NCBI RefSeq assembly: GCF_000687475.1
Contig: NC_057321.1
Location: 2,790,001 to 2,854,000, forward strand
Source: Ustilaginoidea virens
Lineage: Eukaryota; Ascomycota; Sordariomycetes; Hypocreales; Clavicipitaceae
Direction of reading: 5' to 3'
Length of the DNA stretch: 64,000 nucleotides
The position numbers and the translations under genes were made by a program. Each line of letters starts with the position of its first letter. Position 1 is the stretch's first letter. A model generated the notes under the pieces. That model was not told the origin of the DNA. It saw nothing but the letters and a program-made list of their open reading frames with translations, and did no database searches. Positions 44,550 to 57,295 of this stretch are shown here, in pieces.

Positions 44550-46026
44550 GCATATTAAAGGTGGCTATAGGTTAGGCATCTAAGGCAGGCGCGGTCGTAC
44601 TATAGTCTTACATAGGGGCGGCTCGGAGGAAAGCGGTAATATTACTATCGGCCCTAATATAGGGGGTCCTATTAATACTTCCTACCGATCGGCCTTATTT
44701 CTAGGGGGAGGGCTTGCACAAGGGAGATCTACTAGCTATATAGCAGCAGCCCCAATCCGCAATTAGGATAGTATTAGCATTTAATATTATATACGAGGCG
44801 AAGAGCCTCAGTCTATCGCTATAGGAATTTCTAGCTTTTTCCCATTATTTATTCACTATTTTATAGAGGCAGGACCACGCCGGGTAAGATCTATAGTAAT
44901 TAAGGCAGGATTCGCATTAGTTCTATATAGTAGCTAGGCAGCTTTAATCGCTATCCGGGTAGCATTTAGATCTGCATTAGCCGCAGCGGGCTGCCGCTAT
45001 ATAGTATATAGCAATATAGCCGAATTTGAAGTAATTATAGCACTAGTAAGGGTATATAGCATTATTATAGGGTTCGGCTTCGAATATCTCCGCTTAGTAT
45101 ATAATGCCAGCTTTATAAAGCTTATTTATAAGGTCGATAGAGTCTACCCCTATAATTAGGGGCGCCTGCATTACGGTCCCCTTAGGGCAATAAAGGGAGA
45201 CCCTAATAAAGCCCTCTCTATTAGCTTTAATTAGGTTCGATTAGATATCCTTTATCGCAGCATTCGCGGTATAATAGGTCGGAAAGTTTTTAATAATAAT
45301 GCTAAATAAGCATCGGTTAGATTCCGCCTCTTAGCCGAAGGCGGGGTATACCTAGGTCGTATCTATAGTATACTTCGCTTTTTCTTCTTTAAAGGTAACA
45401 ATTATATCGCCACTATAGAGCCTACAGGCTATAACTACTACGCCCTCGGCAGTAGCCCTATTAACTATATTAATGATTTCGATTAGGGTGCGGTTCTAGA
45501 GGATTTCACTAATAGTGTTTCTTTTAATAAGGACTTCGCGGTAGATATAGGGGGGTACCGCAAGGGGAGCTAAGCTGCATTAGGGTGGTATGGCGGCTGC
45601 GAGTCCTCATACGGCAATAGATGCCTATATAATAGGGGCTATAATAGGTTTTAGGAGATTCTATATGGCCTTATTAACTGCAATCTCGATCGTCTATATA
45701 AAGGTTCCAATAGGGGTATAGATATTGCCCGGGTCGGCCTTTTGCTGGGCAATCTCTACCATAAAGTTTATAGCCTCTCGCACTCTTCCTAGCACCACTA
45801 GGGGAATATAGTCCTAAAGCTCTTTTATAAAATCTATAATAATATCGGCTATTAATCGCTTCCACCCTTAGGCAAGTTCGGTCTCGGTCTAGTTGTATTA
45901 TATGCTATTCGCGATCGTAGTATTAGGGTTGTGGCGGCTATATGCTATACCGCCCCTATTCCCTCTATCGATATCTATTACTTTATCCGCGCCTGCCGCG
46001 CCCACTCCCTAGACGCGATGCGCCAT
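44550..46026 (-). pseudogene. E9 ORF1 (gag-like), RIP-degraded
   Basis: Begins at ATG 46026-46024 (MAHRV). The first 150 codons are readable with few stops (LVVLGRVREAINFMVEIAQQ, then KADPGNIYTPIGTF), and the frame then decays. Cys-rich segments near 44900-45010 could be the usual zinc knuckles, but substitutions prevent a firm call. Position directly upstream of ORF2 fits LINE ORF1. RNA binding is inferred from the family only. Confidence 0.65.
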
Positions 46027-46160
46027 AGGTGAGGGGGGTAAACGGACGAGAAAAAGCGATTAGGAATATCAGAATTGATTTTAGAGGCGGTTCTGTGCCA
46101 CTACCTGGGTGCGGGCGAAATCGCGAAAGTTTGGCTATTTAGGTATTACCATAGAGCTTA

Positions 46161-47459
46161 AGAATGCACTATATATTCCTGCTCTAGATATTAACATCAT
46201 TAGTGGCGTAAAGCACTATGCAGCTAAAAGGGTATTAATTAAAAATCAGCTATAGTCAGCTAGCCGTAAATATATCGGCATTTTCAATTTCGAAAAATAC
46301 GGCTTTTTCCTTCCACAGAAAGGAATAAATACACTACTACTGCATCAACCTTGCAGTCATTATACTACTAATAGTATAGTAGTAGAAGTCCCCAGCCCTA
46401 TTAACCCTACTAATTATAGTGATCCTTTGGATACCACTATTACCCCCGTTCCAGCTATTGCGATTAGCAAAGAGCCCGCTATTATAAATAGTAAAGATCC
46501 CGTAGAGGTTACTAACCCTACCACGCCTATACAGACTAGTACTACCAGTTCTCCTGCCCCTATAACAACTGATATAGAATATCAGAAGTTATTACAATTA
46601 GCCGGCATTTGGCATATACGGCTAGGGCATATAGGTATTCAGCTACTTAAAAAGACCTATGCTAATACGCCTGGTCTGCCTAATCTCGATAAGGTTAAAG
46701 ATGCTAATTTTCGCTGCCTAGCCTATATGCAGGCCAAGAAGGTTAGACGACCTTCTAAGGATGCAATACCTAATCCAGCTAAATGCCTGGATATTATAAA
46801 AGGTAATACTTTTGCTATATCACCCACACCATATAATAAACGACCTATTGTTCTTATATTAGTGGATAGAAAATCCCGATTCTATTGGCTTTACTTACTG
46901 CCTAATAGGGAAGGCACCACAGTATTTACAGTATTACAGGGCTTTATATAAAGCCTGCAGGTCAGATATAGTAAAACCCTTATTAAGTTCCACTATAATA
47001 GTGGTAATGAAATTAATAAAATGCTTAACGATTGGCTTGCCCTATAAGGTATAAAGTTTGATACCTCCAGCCCTTATATACACGAATAAAACGGCCTAGC
47101 TGAACGTTCTATAAGGGCTATAGCTAATAGATTACGTGCCACTATGACCTGGTCAAAGTTGCCTTCTAACCTTTAGTCTGCCGTAATTACTAGTGTTATT
47201 ATACTGGTAAATATTACGGCAGTTACTAATAGACCTTCTAGCCCTTATTTAGAGCTATTAAAAGACTATGACTAAATAACCCCTGAGCACTATCCTAATC
47301 TTATTAACCTTAGGGCTATTGGAGCTACTATTAAGGTGCTTATACCATACGAAAAGCGTGTAAAAAGCCGCAAATTAGCGCCCCGAACCGAGCCTAGTAG
47401 GCTCCTTGCCACTCTAGGTAATAATACCTACCTAGTTTATTTTCTAAAAAAGAAGGTTA
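46161..47459 (+). pseudogene. E3 protease tail, GAG-pre-integrase and integrase, RIP-degraded
   Basis: Continues E3 from LKNALYIPALDINIISGVK in phase. A Ser/Thr/Pro repeat block with SKEP and SKDPVE units (46440-46560) precedes the GAG-pre-integrase (WHIRLGHIGIQLLKKTYANT, ending at about 46670) and the integrase (LVDRKSRFYWLYLLPN, then HYNSGNEI and LAERSIRAI). This is the segment missing from E6: E6 jumps from TYANT (46669) to the YLVY at about 47430. The frame is cut by E10 in KKKV and resumes at 62411. Confidence 0.92.
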
Positions 47460-47711
47460 TATAAAGGACTGGCCCTAGGGCTACTGCGAATAGGCGTCGA
47501 ATGAATATATTAAATAGACTAAGGAGGAAAGAGAGAGGACCCGAATAAGGGCCTCTCGATAGTCTATTTATCCCTATATAGTATAGGTCGGGGTCCTGGC
47601 GTAGTCCTATGACCCTATGCCGCTGACCCATCTAACCCTGCCTAGGCTAGGCATAGGCACAGCCCGAGTCCTAGCCATATTATGGCGCGGGCGTAGCCCG
47701 AGCCCGTAATA
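47460..47711 (-). repeat. E10 3' LTR
   Basis: 252 bp, plus-strand TATAAAGGACTGG...GTAATA. The partner starts TGTAAAGG, so the start has a G-to-A change. Confidence 0.92.
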
Positions 47712-48213
47712 TACCCCCCTCCTCCGCATTATAATCGGATTAATTATATCCTATAACCTACCCTTCTTCTATACAGACTAATAAGGTCGCCGGGATTTTT
47801 ATCGCAATATCCTTAAGTTATTAGAGCGATACGCATATATATAGATATTAGGTTCGGCTCGTATAATTAAAGGATTCGTAAAGTAGTCAACCTGGGTATA
47901 ATATAGTAGAAACATATAGAAGTCCGGCGTCGCATCGCCAGCTAAAGACTACCTATAGCAGCTAGAAGTATCGTGAAAAATTTTTCGCTAGCTATTAGTT
48001 AGAGATCCCCCTAGGCGAGGGTGTTTTTCCTATTGCGCCCATTCTTCCTATCTTTTTTTCTTCCCTCTTCCTTCCTATAGCCATTATAATTATCGTCGGC
48101 ATTATAACTATAAGTATTATCTTCCGCCTAGGATTAGAACGTTAGAGCTAATTCGTCGATAAAATTATATCCTATTCCTATTCTAGTAAGCCTATATATC
48201 GATTCTACCCCGA
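47712..48213 (+). other. E10 spacer upstream of the antisense frame, promoter-like
   Basis: Begins with the purine tract of the element (minus-strand GGGGGG). At 48043-48078 there is a pyrimidine-rich C/T tract on the plus strand, a feature common just upstream of transcription or translation starts in filamentous fungi. An ATAGCC following it could be a RIP-mutated ATGGCC, but its frame does not join the reading frame at 48214 without a shift. Confidence 0.35.
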
Positions 48214-49533
48214 TCCGACTTTATAGATTCTCTCGATTAACTATATTAAGACCTAATTATATCTAATCCGAACCCTAGTAGTAGCCCTACTATAGGCAGT
48301 ATTAATACCCCAGCGGATCTTAATATTATAGAAATCCCGCGACCTATAAGCAGACCGTCTTTAGCGCATCTTAACCTATTAGAGACCAAACCAAAGCCGC
48401 AATACACTATAAGCGATTACCTACTTAAAGGTAATTCATCTAATGAGGAGTATAAATACGCCCACGATAAAGAGTTCCTATGCAAGCGATATAATAAAAA
48501 AATGCAATTAATGAGGGTTTTCCCTATTTATAAGTAAAGAGGCAAAAGCAAGGGATATACTTACTGCTAGGGTGCATATAGCTTGTGTATATAGCTAGAC
48601 TTTAAGCTAGCTAGGAATCTAAAGCTCCGATAGATCTACTAAGCATAGGTAAAAGCCTATAAAGACAGGACTACTGTTATTAAGTATATATAACTAGTAA
48701 CGGAAACGATTAAGGCCTATGCCGCTATCCTTTCGCCCTCCTTCTAGGCCTTTAACAACTAATAGTATTATATAATAGCTGCCGACTAAATAACCCCTTA
48801 CGTCCTACATCTTGCCTTTAGGTCCTATAGTGCCGCTAGGGAAGAATCGGCCGGTATCTCCTAGGCTATAACTCCCTTCCGCTAATAGGCTAGATCGATT
48901 ATCAACCTAGCTCTTATATTAAGTATAATATAGGATACTTAGAGGGAGGCCTAAGAGTACTATTCTTATATAAAGCGGTTCCTATCGGCCCTTATATATC
49001 CCTATTTAAGACCCCTGCCGGCTCGCCTTATACTATTATACTATCCTAAAGGGCCGATTATATATAAGCAAAAAGTATAGGCTTATCTAGAAGCTTACGC
49101 ATAGTATCTGCAATTATCTTCGTAGCAACCGCCGCCGCTAACGCCGCTATCGCAGCCGCTGCTACAGTAGTCTCAGCCGCTGCTATAGTAGTCCTAGCCG
49201 TGCATTTTGTAGTATTCGGTTCGGGCCCTATTATAGCCCCCTCCTTATTCGGCCTATAGTATATCTCCTAGGATACTATCCTATCGTAGGCAGATAGGCA
49301 ATTATCCGTGTCTAAACTATTCGCTATATATACATCCGAACCCCTAGGGGTATTATCCTAAGGGCTATTTGTAGTAGCTATAGCCGCCGCCGGGTTATGC
49401 CGACCTATATAATACCGGGGAGGGCCTATATAGGGGCGAATAATATAGCTATAAAGCCGGAGAGGAGGAGGGGTAATACTAACCTAAGGGAGGGGCATAC
49501 TAGTATTATTATTATTATTTTTTTTTTGATTAA
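48214..49533 (+). pseudogene. E10 antisense ORF of unknown function, RIP-degraded
   Basis: A 440-codon frame on the plus strand, opposite to E10 gag-pol and lying between pol and the 3' LTR. In my reading its interruptions are only TAA/TAG, at positions where Gln or Trp is plausible, with no TGA. Readable parts: FIDSL near the start; a Ser/Pro/Asn-rich linker; KPQYTISDYLLKG; KYAHDKEFLCKRYNKKM (about 48455-48510); a helical middle section with RFLSALIYPYLRPLPARL (about 48980-49035); and from about 49119 a Pro/Gln/Tyr-rich low-complexity tail (QPPPLTPLSQPLL). It converges tail-to-tail with pol (pol ends at 49649). I recognise no family. It could be an antisense ORF of the kind reported in some plant Gypsy lineages, a captured host gene fragment, or chance. 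Confidence 0.45.
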
Positions 49534-49648
49534 AAGGGTATTTAGAATTTTTTTTTTTTTTTATAAGTAGGCGTTCAGGCATCGTTTATAGGTCGGATAG
49601 ACCCTATTTCGATAGCCTAATAGGCCTATTATATATACGAATATTACC

Positions 49649-50424
49649 CTATTTAGTTTTAAATGCCTTTTATACTACTAAATCTTTAAAGTTTTCTAAG
49701 GGTTCCTATATAGGTAAATCGTACCCTTTCTATTTAATTAGTATATTGCAGTTCCTACCCCGACCCTAAGTGTTTTTCGCCGCTAATATCGCCTCGACCT
49801 TATATTCTTTATATAGCTAATTAGAGTCTTATAGAAAAATAAGTAAGAGCCCTAGCCTAATATTAATTACGGTCTATATTAAAAGCGGATCGGAAGCGGC
49901 CTATTCGATAAGGTCGATATAAAAAACCGGGTAAATACCCTTAGGGATATTAAGCCAGACGGTAAGTAGGGATAGGATAGCAATAATAGTATATTTAGTA
50001 GAGACTTAGTCGAGCTTTTTATAAAAGCAGTTCGTCTTAATATTCTTTAGGCTAAGCTATATATAGTCTCTAACCTAGAAATGCTTTACTAAGCAATATA
50101 AATAGTTTATTGCGTCTTATTATTATTATTATGTAAAAGCAATAGTAGCTTAGGCTAACTCCTTTCCCTTTTAGAGGTTAACTAAGAAGAAAGCCGCCTA
50201 CCCTTTTAGTATTTTTAAGCTTAATATTACCTCTAGGGCTAGTATAATAATTAGTATATCGAACCTATTAAAAAGCCGGTTTGGGCTAAACCCTATTACT
50301 AATAATATCCAGTTATTTAGGGCGAGTTAATAAGCCGTAAGGTGCTTAGGCTAGTTGTATTAGTTAAAGGAGACTATAATATAGAGGATGGCCTAGACCT
50401 CTTAATTTATTTGTTCTATACTAC
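49649..50424 (-). pseudogene. E10 integrase C-terminus with chromodomain
   Basis: C-terminal end of pol, cut off from the rest by E11. Near 49780-49660 it reads CNILIK-stop-KGYDLPI-stop-EPLENFKDL, the same chromodomain signature as E8 with both Trp codons turned into TAG, then KAFKTK and TAG 49651-49649. The upstream part is the integrase tail, homologous to E8 around 32220-32800. Confidence 0.85.
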
Positions 50425-51140
50425 TGTTGAAATCAGCGCCTTTTTAGCTGTATTTTGGTACTGGTCTCGCCACCATACGACGTTTCTGCGTTGAGATATC
50501 GCGGTGGCTATACCAGGCGCTATGGTGGGGCACAGCGCCCCACAACGCCGATTACAGTGGGCCACAGCGCCGGTCACGGCACCGGTACAGCGACCCACAT
50601 CCGGCCACAGCGGCCGGTCACAGTGGGCCACAGGGCCCACAACAGGCGGCGCATTTCTACGGGATTACCAAATGGGCAAATCAGCACTTTCGGCCTTCTA
50701 CATACAGTCACCCGCTACACCGCGCCTTTACGGCACACCGGTATAGGGCTTCCGGCCCGTACGGCAGGCTGTTATAGGGCATCCGGCACACCGCTATAAG
50801 CCACTGGGCTTGGTTGGGTAGGCATTGGGTAGGATATTGGGCACAGACTGGGCACGGTTGGGCAGACCGACTTTTCGTCGGGTTTTTTCGCTATTTTTGC
50901 GGTTTTTCATTATTTTCAACTACTTTTTCAAGATGGTAGAAATATGCCTAAAATTCCCTCTTTCTAGCTAGAATAGTCACCAATAATTAGAATCAGATTT
51001 CCCTGACATCTTTACTCTAGTCAATCTCTTGTGCGCTTTAAATCTTTAACCAGCTCTTTATTTTATTCTGCAACGCCTTATACGCCACTGTCGGTATCTA
51101 GTATATTTCCAATAGTGTTCTAAATTACCATTTTGCAATA
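50425..51140 (+). repeat. E11 5' LTR
   Basis: CopC LTR, TGTTGAAATCAGC...TTTTGCAATA. Same subtype as E5 (CAAATCAGCACTTTC junction) but with one fewer GGGCTTCCGGCCCGTACGGC unit, which explains 716 rather than 747 bp. Confidence 0.94.
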
Positions 51141-51154
51141 GGTTATAAGCCCGG
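51141..51154 (+). promoter_or_regulatory. E11 primer-binding site, one RIP change
   Basis: GGTTATAAGCCCGG after the LTR, with G-to-A against the E7 site. Confidence 0.8.
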
Positions 51155-51442
51155 TGTCTTAAGGCTTCCAGCTTAAGACTTTTTTTTATGCTAACTTAGG
51201 ATTTTTAACGCATTTGGCAGCTAACCTCCCAGAAATCTAACTAATGATATTACTAATCTGCAGTAAGGGACTAATCATCCCAGATTTAGGAACCCAGCTA
51301 CCACACCAAGCTGCAACACATCCTTACAATAGGATTTTCTAAGGTTATTCCTTAACGCAGCTTTCTTCTAGTTTTATCTAGATTTTTAGTCTTGATTTTC
51401 TTCGCATTTTTAAGACTTTCCGGCACCTTTTCTCTTCCTATA

Positions 51443-54400
51443 ATAGCCAGTCAGAACGTTCCTACCGCCGATAACCCAAGCTATACAGCAAAAGTAGAAG
51501 AATCTGATAATAACTAGGAAATTGCCTAGCTCAGGGAAGACCAATAGGAAATAAGAAAAGAATTCAGTCATAAATTTAATTAAATAAACTCTAAAATCGA
51601 TTTTTTGGCTGATAAGGTAGGCACCTTAGTAGATAGACTAATCAAGCCTGCTGCTAGCCCACCATTATAGGATATAATGGATGTGGATACCTTCCAAACT
51701 CCTGTGGGTAAGGGAAATACCTCTCTACCTAAAGCCCAGTAATAACCCCTGCCGGTTCCATCCAGCATTAGCAGCCAAATCAGCGCTATAGCTATTAAGG
51801 AACTAGCCAAGACAGCCAACGGATTCCAGGAATCCCAAAAGCTAAAGGGGGCATCTAACTTCGACCAATAGAAACAGGCCCTTATAATTTAACTTAGGGC
51901 ACTTAATATCGCCAAATTTATTAAAGATCCTTCTATTGCCAGCAAATTTAACGACTCAGAGCAAGCACTTTTACTATTACTTATTAAGAATAGTTGCACA
52001 GAAAGACTAGCTGCCGCTATTAACTGGTGTACTAACCTAGAGTCAGCCTTTACGTTACTCACCAAATAGTATTCTCACTCATCAGACGTACAGCAGACCC
52101 ACCTATACCCTGCCTTCCATCAACTAAATTTTATAGGCTATAAGGGTACCTTGGAATCTTTTAATGCCTCCTTTAATAGCTACCTATCTAGGCTGTAAAT
52201 TTTAGGCTCCTACATATAACCTTTCGACTAAATCAGCTAGTATTTATATGCTGTAGAAGGGGTCTTTTTTCAGTAGGCAGAATGGCACCGTACAATAATG
52301 AGAATCGCCTATACTTAGGGAAATACATTAAATATTAACCTGCAATTTTATATGGTTGATTTACTAGAAGAATAACGCATTAAAGGATCATCAGTAGTAA
52401 GGGCTACTATCTACCTTATAAAGGTTAAGGGTGCCGCTACTAACAACAATAGTAGTAAGCCAGCTAGTAATAATACTAGCAAAGGTGGTAAAAATACTAC
52501 CACTAATGCTAACAAAAAGAAATAAGGGTCTTCTTCTACCCAACAATAAGGGTCTTCTTTAGCCATATAAGGCAAGCCGGAAAATAAAAAGAAGAAGGAA
52601 AAGAAAGATTCAGCTAATAAAGTAGATACCCTATAAAAGACCGACGAAAAGACTATTAATTCCTTTATATTAGGGAATTATAATACTTTAAGTCTTATAC
52701 CCAATCAGACAGCCTATTCTTCCTTCTAGGACCGCGAATATATGCAATTTCTAGCTACTAGCTATAGTGTACAATCCGGTGGGAAAACGCCAACAGATTC
52801 CTTGCTCTACAATACTAGTTCTACGGTGCATATTATTAACGATAAAAAGTACTTTACCTACTTCCAATACTATACCGGAAATAGACTAGTTATTAGCATA
52901 GGTAGTGGCCTAATCAAGCCCAGTGGGTAGGGCATAGCGCGTTTTACCGTACTATAGGGCACTAACCTACCTTAGTGGGGCACCTTAGAGCTAACTAACG
53001 CCCTTTTTATACCAGCTTTTAATATTAACATCTTTAGCGGCGTTAAATACTATCTGAATCGTGGCAGTATTTAGGGCTAAAGCCTAGTTAATAGCAACAA
53101 TAAGTGTATTAGGCTTCTTAATTTTAAGAAGTATGGCTTCTTTTTATAATAAAAAGGGGTAGATTCGCCGTTTTTACACCATTCCAGCCAAAATCACCCG
53201 GCTTTATATAGTATCTCGGTCGAATTACCTGCCCTAGCCAACCTAAAAGAATATAAGGAATATCCCCTACTAAAGGATTTACCCACCCCACTAGCTGACT
53301 CGGACCTTCCACTTCCACTAGCTAATTCGTAAGCTAATCCACCAGTTAATTCGCAAGCTAACCCACCAGCTAACTTACCAGCTGACCCACCAGCTAGTCC
53401 TGGTTTTTCGGTGGTACCAACAAAGGCTGCTATTCCCAATATAGCCCAACTACTATAGAGGGTCCCGGTCACCCTCAACCCAGCCCTAGTCATAATACCA
53501 GCTGCTGATACAGAATATCAAAAGCTGCTATTATTAGCCGGACTTTAGTATATCCGGCTTAGGCACATTAAAATCCAACTTTTAAAGAAAACCTATGCAT
53601 TAACCATAGGGTTACCTAATCTCAGTAAGGTAAAGGATTCTGATTTTAACTGCATCGCCTATAAAAGGGCAAAATCAGTTCGGCGTTTTACATTAGGGGC
53701 TATACTAGACCCGATGCACTGTTTGGATATTATAGAGGGTAATATTTTCCAAATTAATCCTCTACCATATAACAAACGCCCCATTTGCCTCATCTTAATT
53801 GACCGGAAATCACACTTCCGTTAGGTATATTTACTACCTAATAAAGAAGGACCTACAGTATTCCCAATATTATAGGGGTTCTTCCAAGGTCTTAGGAATC
53901 GCTACGGCAAATCAGCTATTAAATTCCACTATAATAGTGGCAAGGAAATTAACGACGTTATTATAGCCTAGCTAGCTCTTAAGGGTATAGATTTTTTAAC
54001 CTCTTCCCCTTATATTCACGAGCAAAATAGGTTAGTAGAACGCTCTATACGGGTTATCGTTGACCGACTTAAAGCTATTATACTTTAGTCTCGGTTACCT
54101 TCTTACCTTTAGTTTACAGTGATTCTTAGTATTACTACCTTAGTAAATCTAATAGTAGTTATAAACCGTTCCTCGTTACCTTTCGAGGAATTAAAGAAGG
54201 ACTTTCTGGAAATTACGCACTACTACCTACCCGACCTTACTAGCTTTAGGGCTATTAGTGCGGCTGTAGAGGTGCTAATCCCTCTAGAAAAATAGGTCAT
54301 CAGCCACAAGCTGGCCCCCCGGACCGAGTCAGGTAGGTTACTAGCTACACTAGGTAATAGCACCTACCTCGTCTACATCCTATATCGCCGGGTCATCACT

Positions 54401-57220
54401 AAGACCTCTTTCATTACTTTCACCTACCAAAATAAAGGTATAGGCCCTATTTCAAGTGGCCTAGAGGGCAAATTCGACTTCCTACCGTTTTCCATTTTAG
54501 AGGGGGTAAACATCAACCAAATTGCTCTAGAAGAGCCTATTTAGAAGTCGCCTCGCCTAAATATACCTATTTCGTCTAAGACCGACGATATAAGCCTAGT
54601 CGAAGGCATAGGCCTACTACAGGCTATAGATCCAACACAGCCTATAGGCCCACTACAACTAATGGGCCTAATACAGTATACGGATCCACCACAATCAGCG
54701 GGCCTACCACAACCAATGGGCCTGCCACAACCAGTGGGCCTACCACCAATTGGCCCGCCATAGTACTCTATAATATTTCCTAGCAATTCGCCATCTTTCG
54801 ATTCTAAATCGCTTCAGCTTAACTCAGCTTTTCAGCTTAGGTAAGACGGTCCTTTTTTACCGGCTAAGGAAAATGCAGCCTTTTCCCATACAAAAAGGCT
54901 ATAAATGCTAGGAAATACAGAAAGCTCTTATCACCAGGAATCTCAATCACTAAGATTTTCTAAATCCGTCACAAAAGTGGGCATACCCCGCACATGTGAA
55001 AATTCTGACTCGCCCCATATAGTAAATTTTCAATGGTCTGAATCTCAAAGCCCCATATATACTAATTTTCTGCGACTTTCCAACATAATAGATTCTGCCT
55101 TTTCGCCCGGCTTCTTAGTAAATGCAGCATTTCGCTATAGTAAAACGCTGCCTATACTAGAATATCTGAAATTTAAGAGTCTAGATATCGCCTTAAATAA
55201 GAGACCGTAGGAGAAAATGTTTCGAGTATCAGAAAAGGTACCTATTCAGCCATACTAGGTTAGGGCTACTAGGGGTAGAATTCGAGGAAGAATGCAGCCA
55301 CGGATATAAGATATATAAGGTATCCTAGGTTATGGATACTATAGGTCACTTTTAGACCTACAGACTAACGACCAATAGTCTGACCAATAGTCTGACCTAT
55401 AGACTGACTAATAGGGTGCTTTCCCACCCACCCAGCCGAAAAACAACCAGATTTTTAGATACCTAGGCAGCCCCCCAGAGGCTTCCACATAGGATTTCCA
55501 CCCTTCCTATGCCTTTTACCAATAAATACACAATATCTGCTGCAAGGTAAAGGCTGCAAAACGGGCCCTAGAAGGTGTGCCTAATAGCTGGAAGGAAGTC
55601 TTATATAACCCACACAAAGATAGCTAGGTTAAGGCCTTATTTTCGGAATTCAAGCAATTAATCGATTTAAATATCTTTCAATTTATTCCTAAGACTAGTA
55701 TTCCTATTAGTAGGAAAATATTGCGTAACCGGCCTGTTTTTCGTGTTAAGAAAGATGCAAATAATAACCCGGTTAAATATAAGGCACGATTAATTGTCAA
55801 AGGCTTTATATAGGTATCTAGGTAAGACTTTACGGAGACCTATGCCTCTACTTCGATCCCACCAATATAGAGGATTATCCTTGCTCTTGCTGCTGCAAAT
55901 AACTGGGAAATAGAGCAAATCGACTTTATTAGTGCCATTCTAAATAGTAAACTACTAGAGACGATTTATATAGAGATTCTAGCTGGTTTTCTAGAATTTG
56001 CAGAAAGCCTACTCTTACCTAATCCAGCCTTATGGTCTGAACTGCAGCGTCAACGACTTCTAGCCTTACTTACTAAGGTTAGATATAACCCCTCTGCATC
56101 ACAGGTTATACTATTAAAGAAAGCCTTATATAGGCTAAAATAAGGCCCTCGCGAGTGGCAGTTACGGTTAAAAGACCTTCTAGTGCAAGAGGGTTTTAAG
56201 CCATTACTTTCTGATGCTGCCGTCTTCTATAATAAAGGAACGCATACCTTTATTGTGACCTATGTGGATAACTGCTTGATTATCGGTCCGGACCTTAGCT
56301 ATATTGACCAGCTTAAGGCCAAATTCCATAAGGTTTATACTATAGAAGACCGAGGACCTGCCTCCTTCTTTCTTAGAGTGCAGATTATTAGGGATAGAGA
56401 AAAGGGCCTATTATAGCTGCACCAATCGCAATTTATTGCGGAAGTCCTTAAGAAATTCAACCTTAAGGACGCACGACCGCATCTAATCCCGCTATAGCCC
56501 GGTATACTTACTGAGGCTAACGATACGCCGCTAGATGCTAGTAATCAATACATATTCCAGCAGCTAGTAGGGATATCGATATGGTTGATAATGATATTAA
56601 GACCTGACCTTGCCTTTCCAACGCAATACCTGTCACGATATATGCAATAGGCTTCCACTATACAGCTTAATGCTGCTAAGGGCGCTTTTCGCTACTTAGC
56701 TAGTATAGCAAATACAGCTATTTATTACCGAGCCGCTAAAGCTACCGTAGTATTAGCTGCATTTTCTAATAGCGATTTTACTGGATGCCGGCTGACTTCT
56801 AAGTCTACTAGTGGTTATCTTACTACCTTAAATGGTGGGCCTATTAGCTAGAGATTAAAACGGTCTTCGACTGTGGTTTTATTAACGCTTGAAGCCGAGT
56901 CTGATGCAATGCTTAAAGCGATTCGCGAAGTGGAGTGGATATCTAATTTATTTAAAGAAATCCAGGTCGATATTTAATGCCCGATACCATTATACTGCGA
57001 TAACCAAGGGTCTATTTCTAACGCAAATGACCCAAATCAGCATGCCCGCACTAAGCATACCTTGCTTAAATTCCGGTATATACGTGAGAAGGCCTACGGT
57101 GGCCTGGTAAAAATATCTTATTTACCCACGATAGATATGCCTGCGGATGGACTTACTAAACCACTCCTAAGCCCGAAATTTCCTATATTTCGGCAATTAT
57201 TAGGGCTGCAATCCCTATAA
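51443..57220 (+). pseudogene. E11 gag-pol polyprotein, RIP-degraded
   Basis: One frame of 1926 codons including the TAA stop at 57218-57220. The start codon position reads ATA (51443-51445). Same domain order as E7. The protease triad is NTS instead of DTG (LLYNTSSTVHI, about 52800). The linker between integrase and RT carries Ala-Asn-Pro-Pro and Gly-Pro-type repeats (about 53300-53400 and 54600-54760). The RT catalytic motif is YVDN instead of YVDD (in VTYVDNCLIIG, about 56260). RNase H has SNSDFTG in place of SDSDFAG. Sharing the same NTS protease damage as E7 suggests a common already-mutated ancestor or repeated RIP at the same sites. Confidence 0.94.
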
Positions 57221-57267
57221 TTTTTTCTTCTTTTTTATGGGACTTCTTTCTTTTATTCTAACGCTAG

Positions 57268-57295
57268 GATTAGCCATATTGCTAATCAGAGGGGG
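57268..57295 (+). promoter_or_regulatory. E11 stem-loop and polypurine tract
   Basis: GATTAGC (57268-57274), loop CATATT, GCTAATC (57281-57287), AGAGGGGG to the LTR start. Confidence 0.78.

Larger units (their letters stand above)
39769..46147 (-). mobile_element. E9: Tad-like non-LTR retrotransposon (LINE)
   Basis: 6.4-kb insertion flanked by a 13-bp duplication ACCATAGAGCTTA (39756-39768 and 46148-46160), longer than the 5 bp of the LTR elements, as expected of target-primed reverse transcription. The left end reads TTATTATTAAATT, so on the minus strand the element ends in an A-rich (TAA)n tail. Two open frames are recognisable (ORF1 from 46026; ORF2 with endonuclease and RT). Because the 5' region with ORF1 is present, it is close to full length. 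RIP stops are abundant. Confidence 0.92.

Noticed and set aside
49505..49562. Poly-T/TTA run as the tail of another retroposon
   Set aside because: No element body or target duplication can be tied to it; it lies at the end of the antisense frame and is probably simple sequence.
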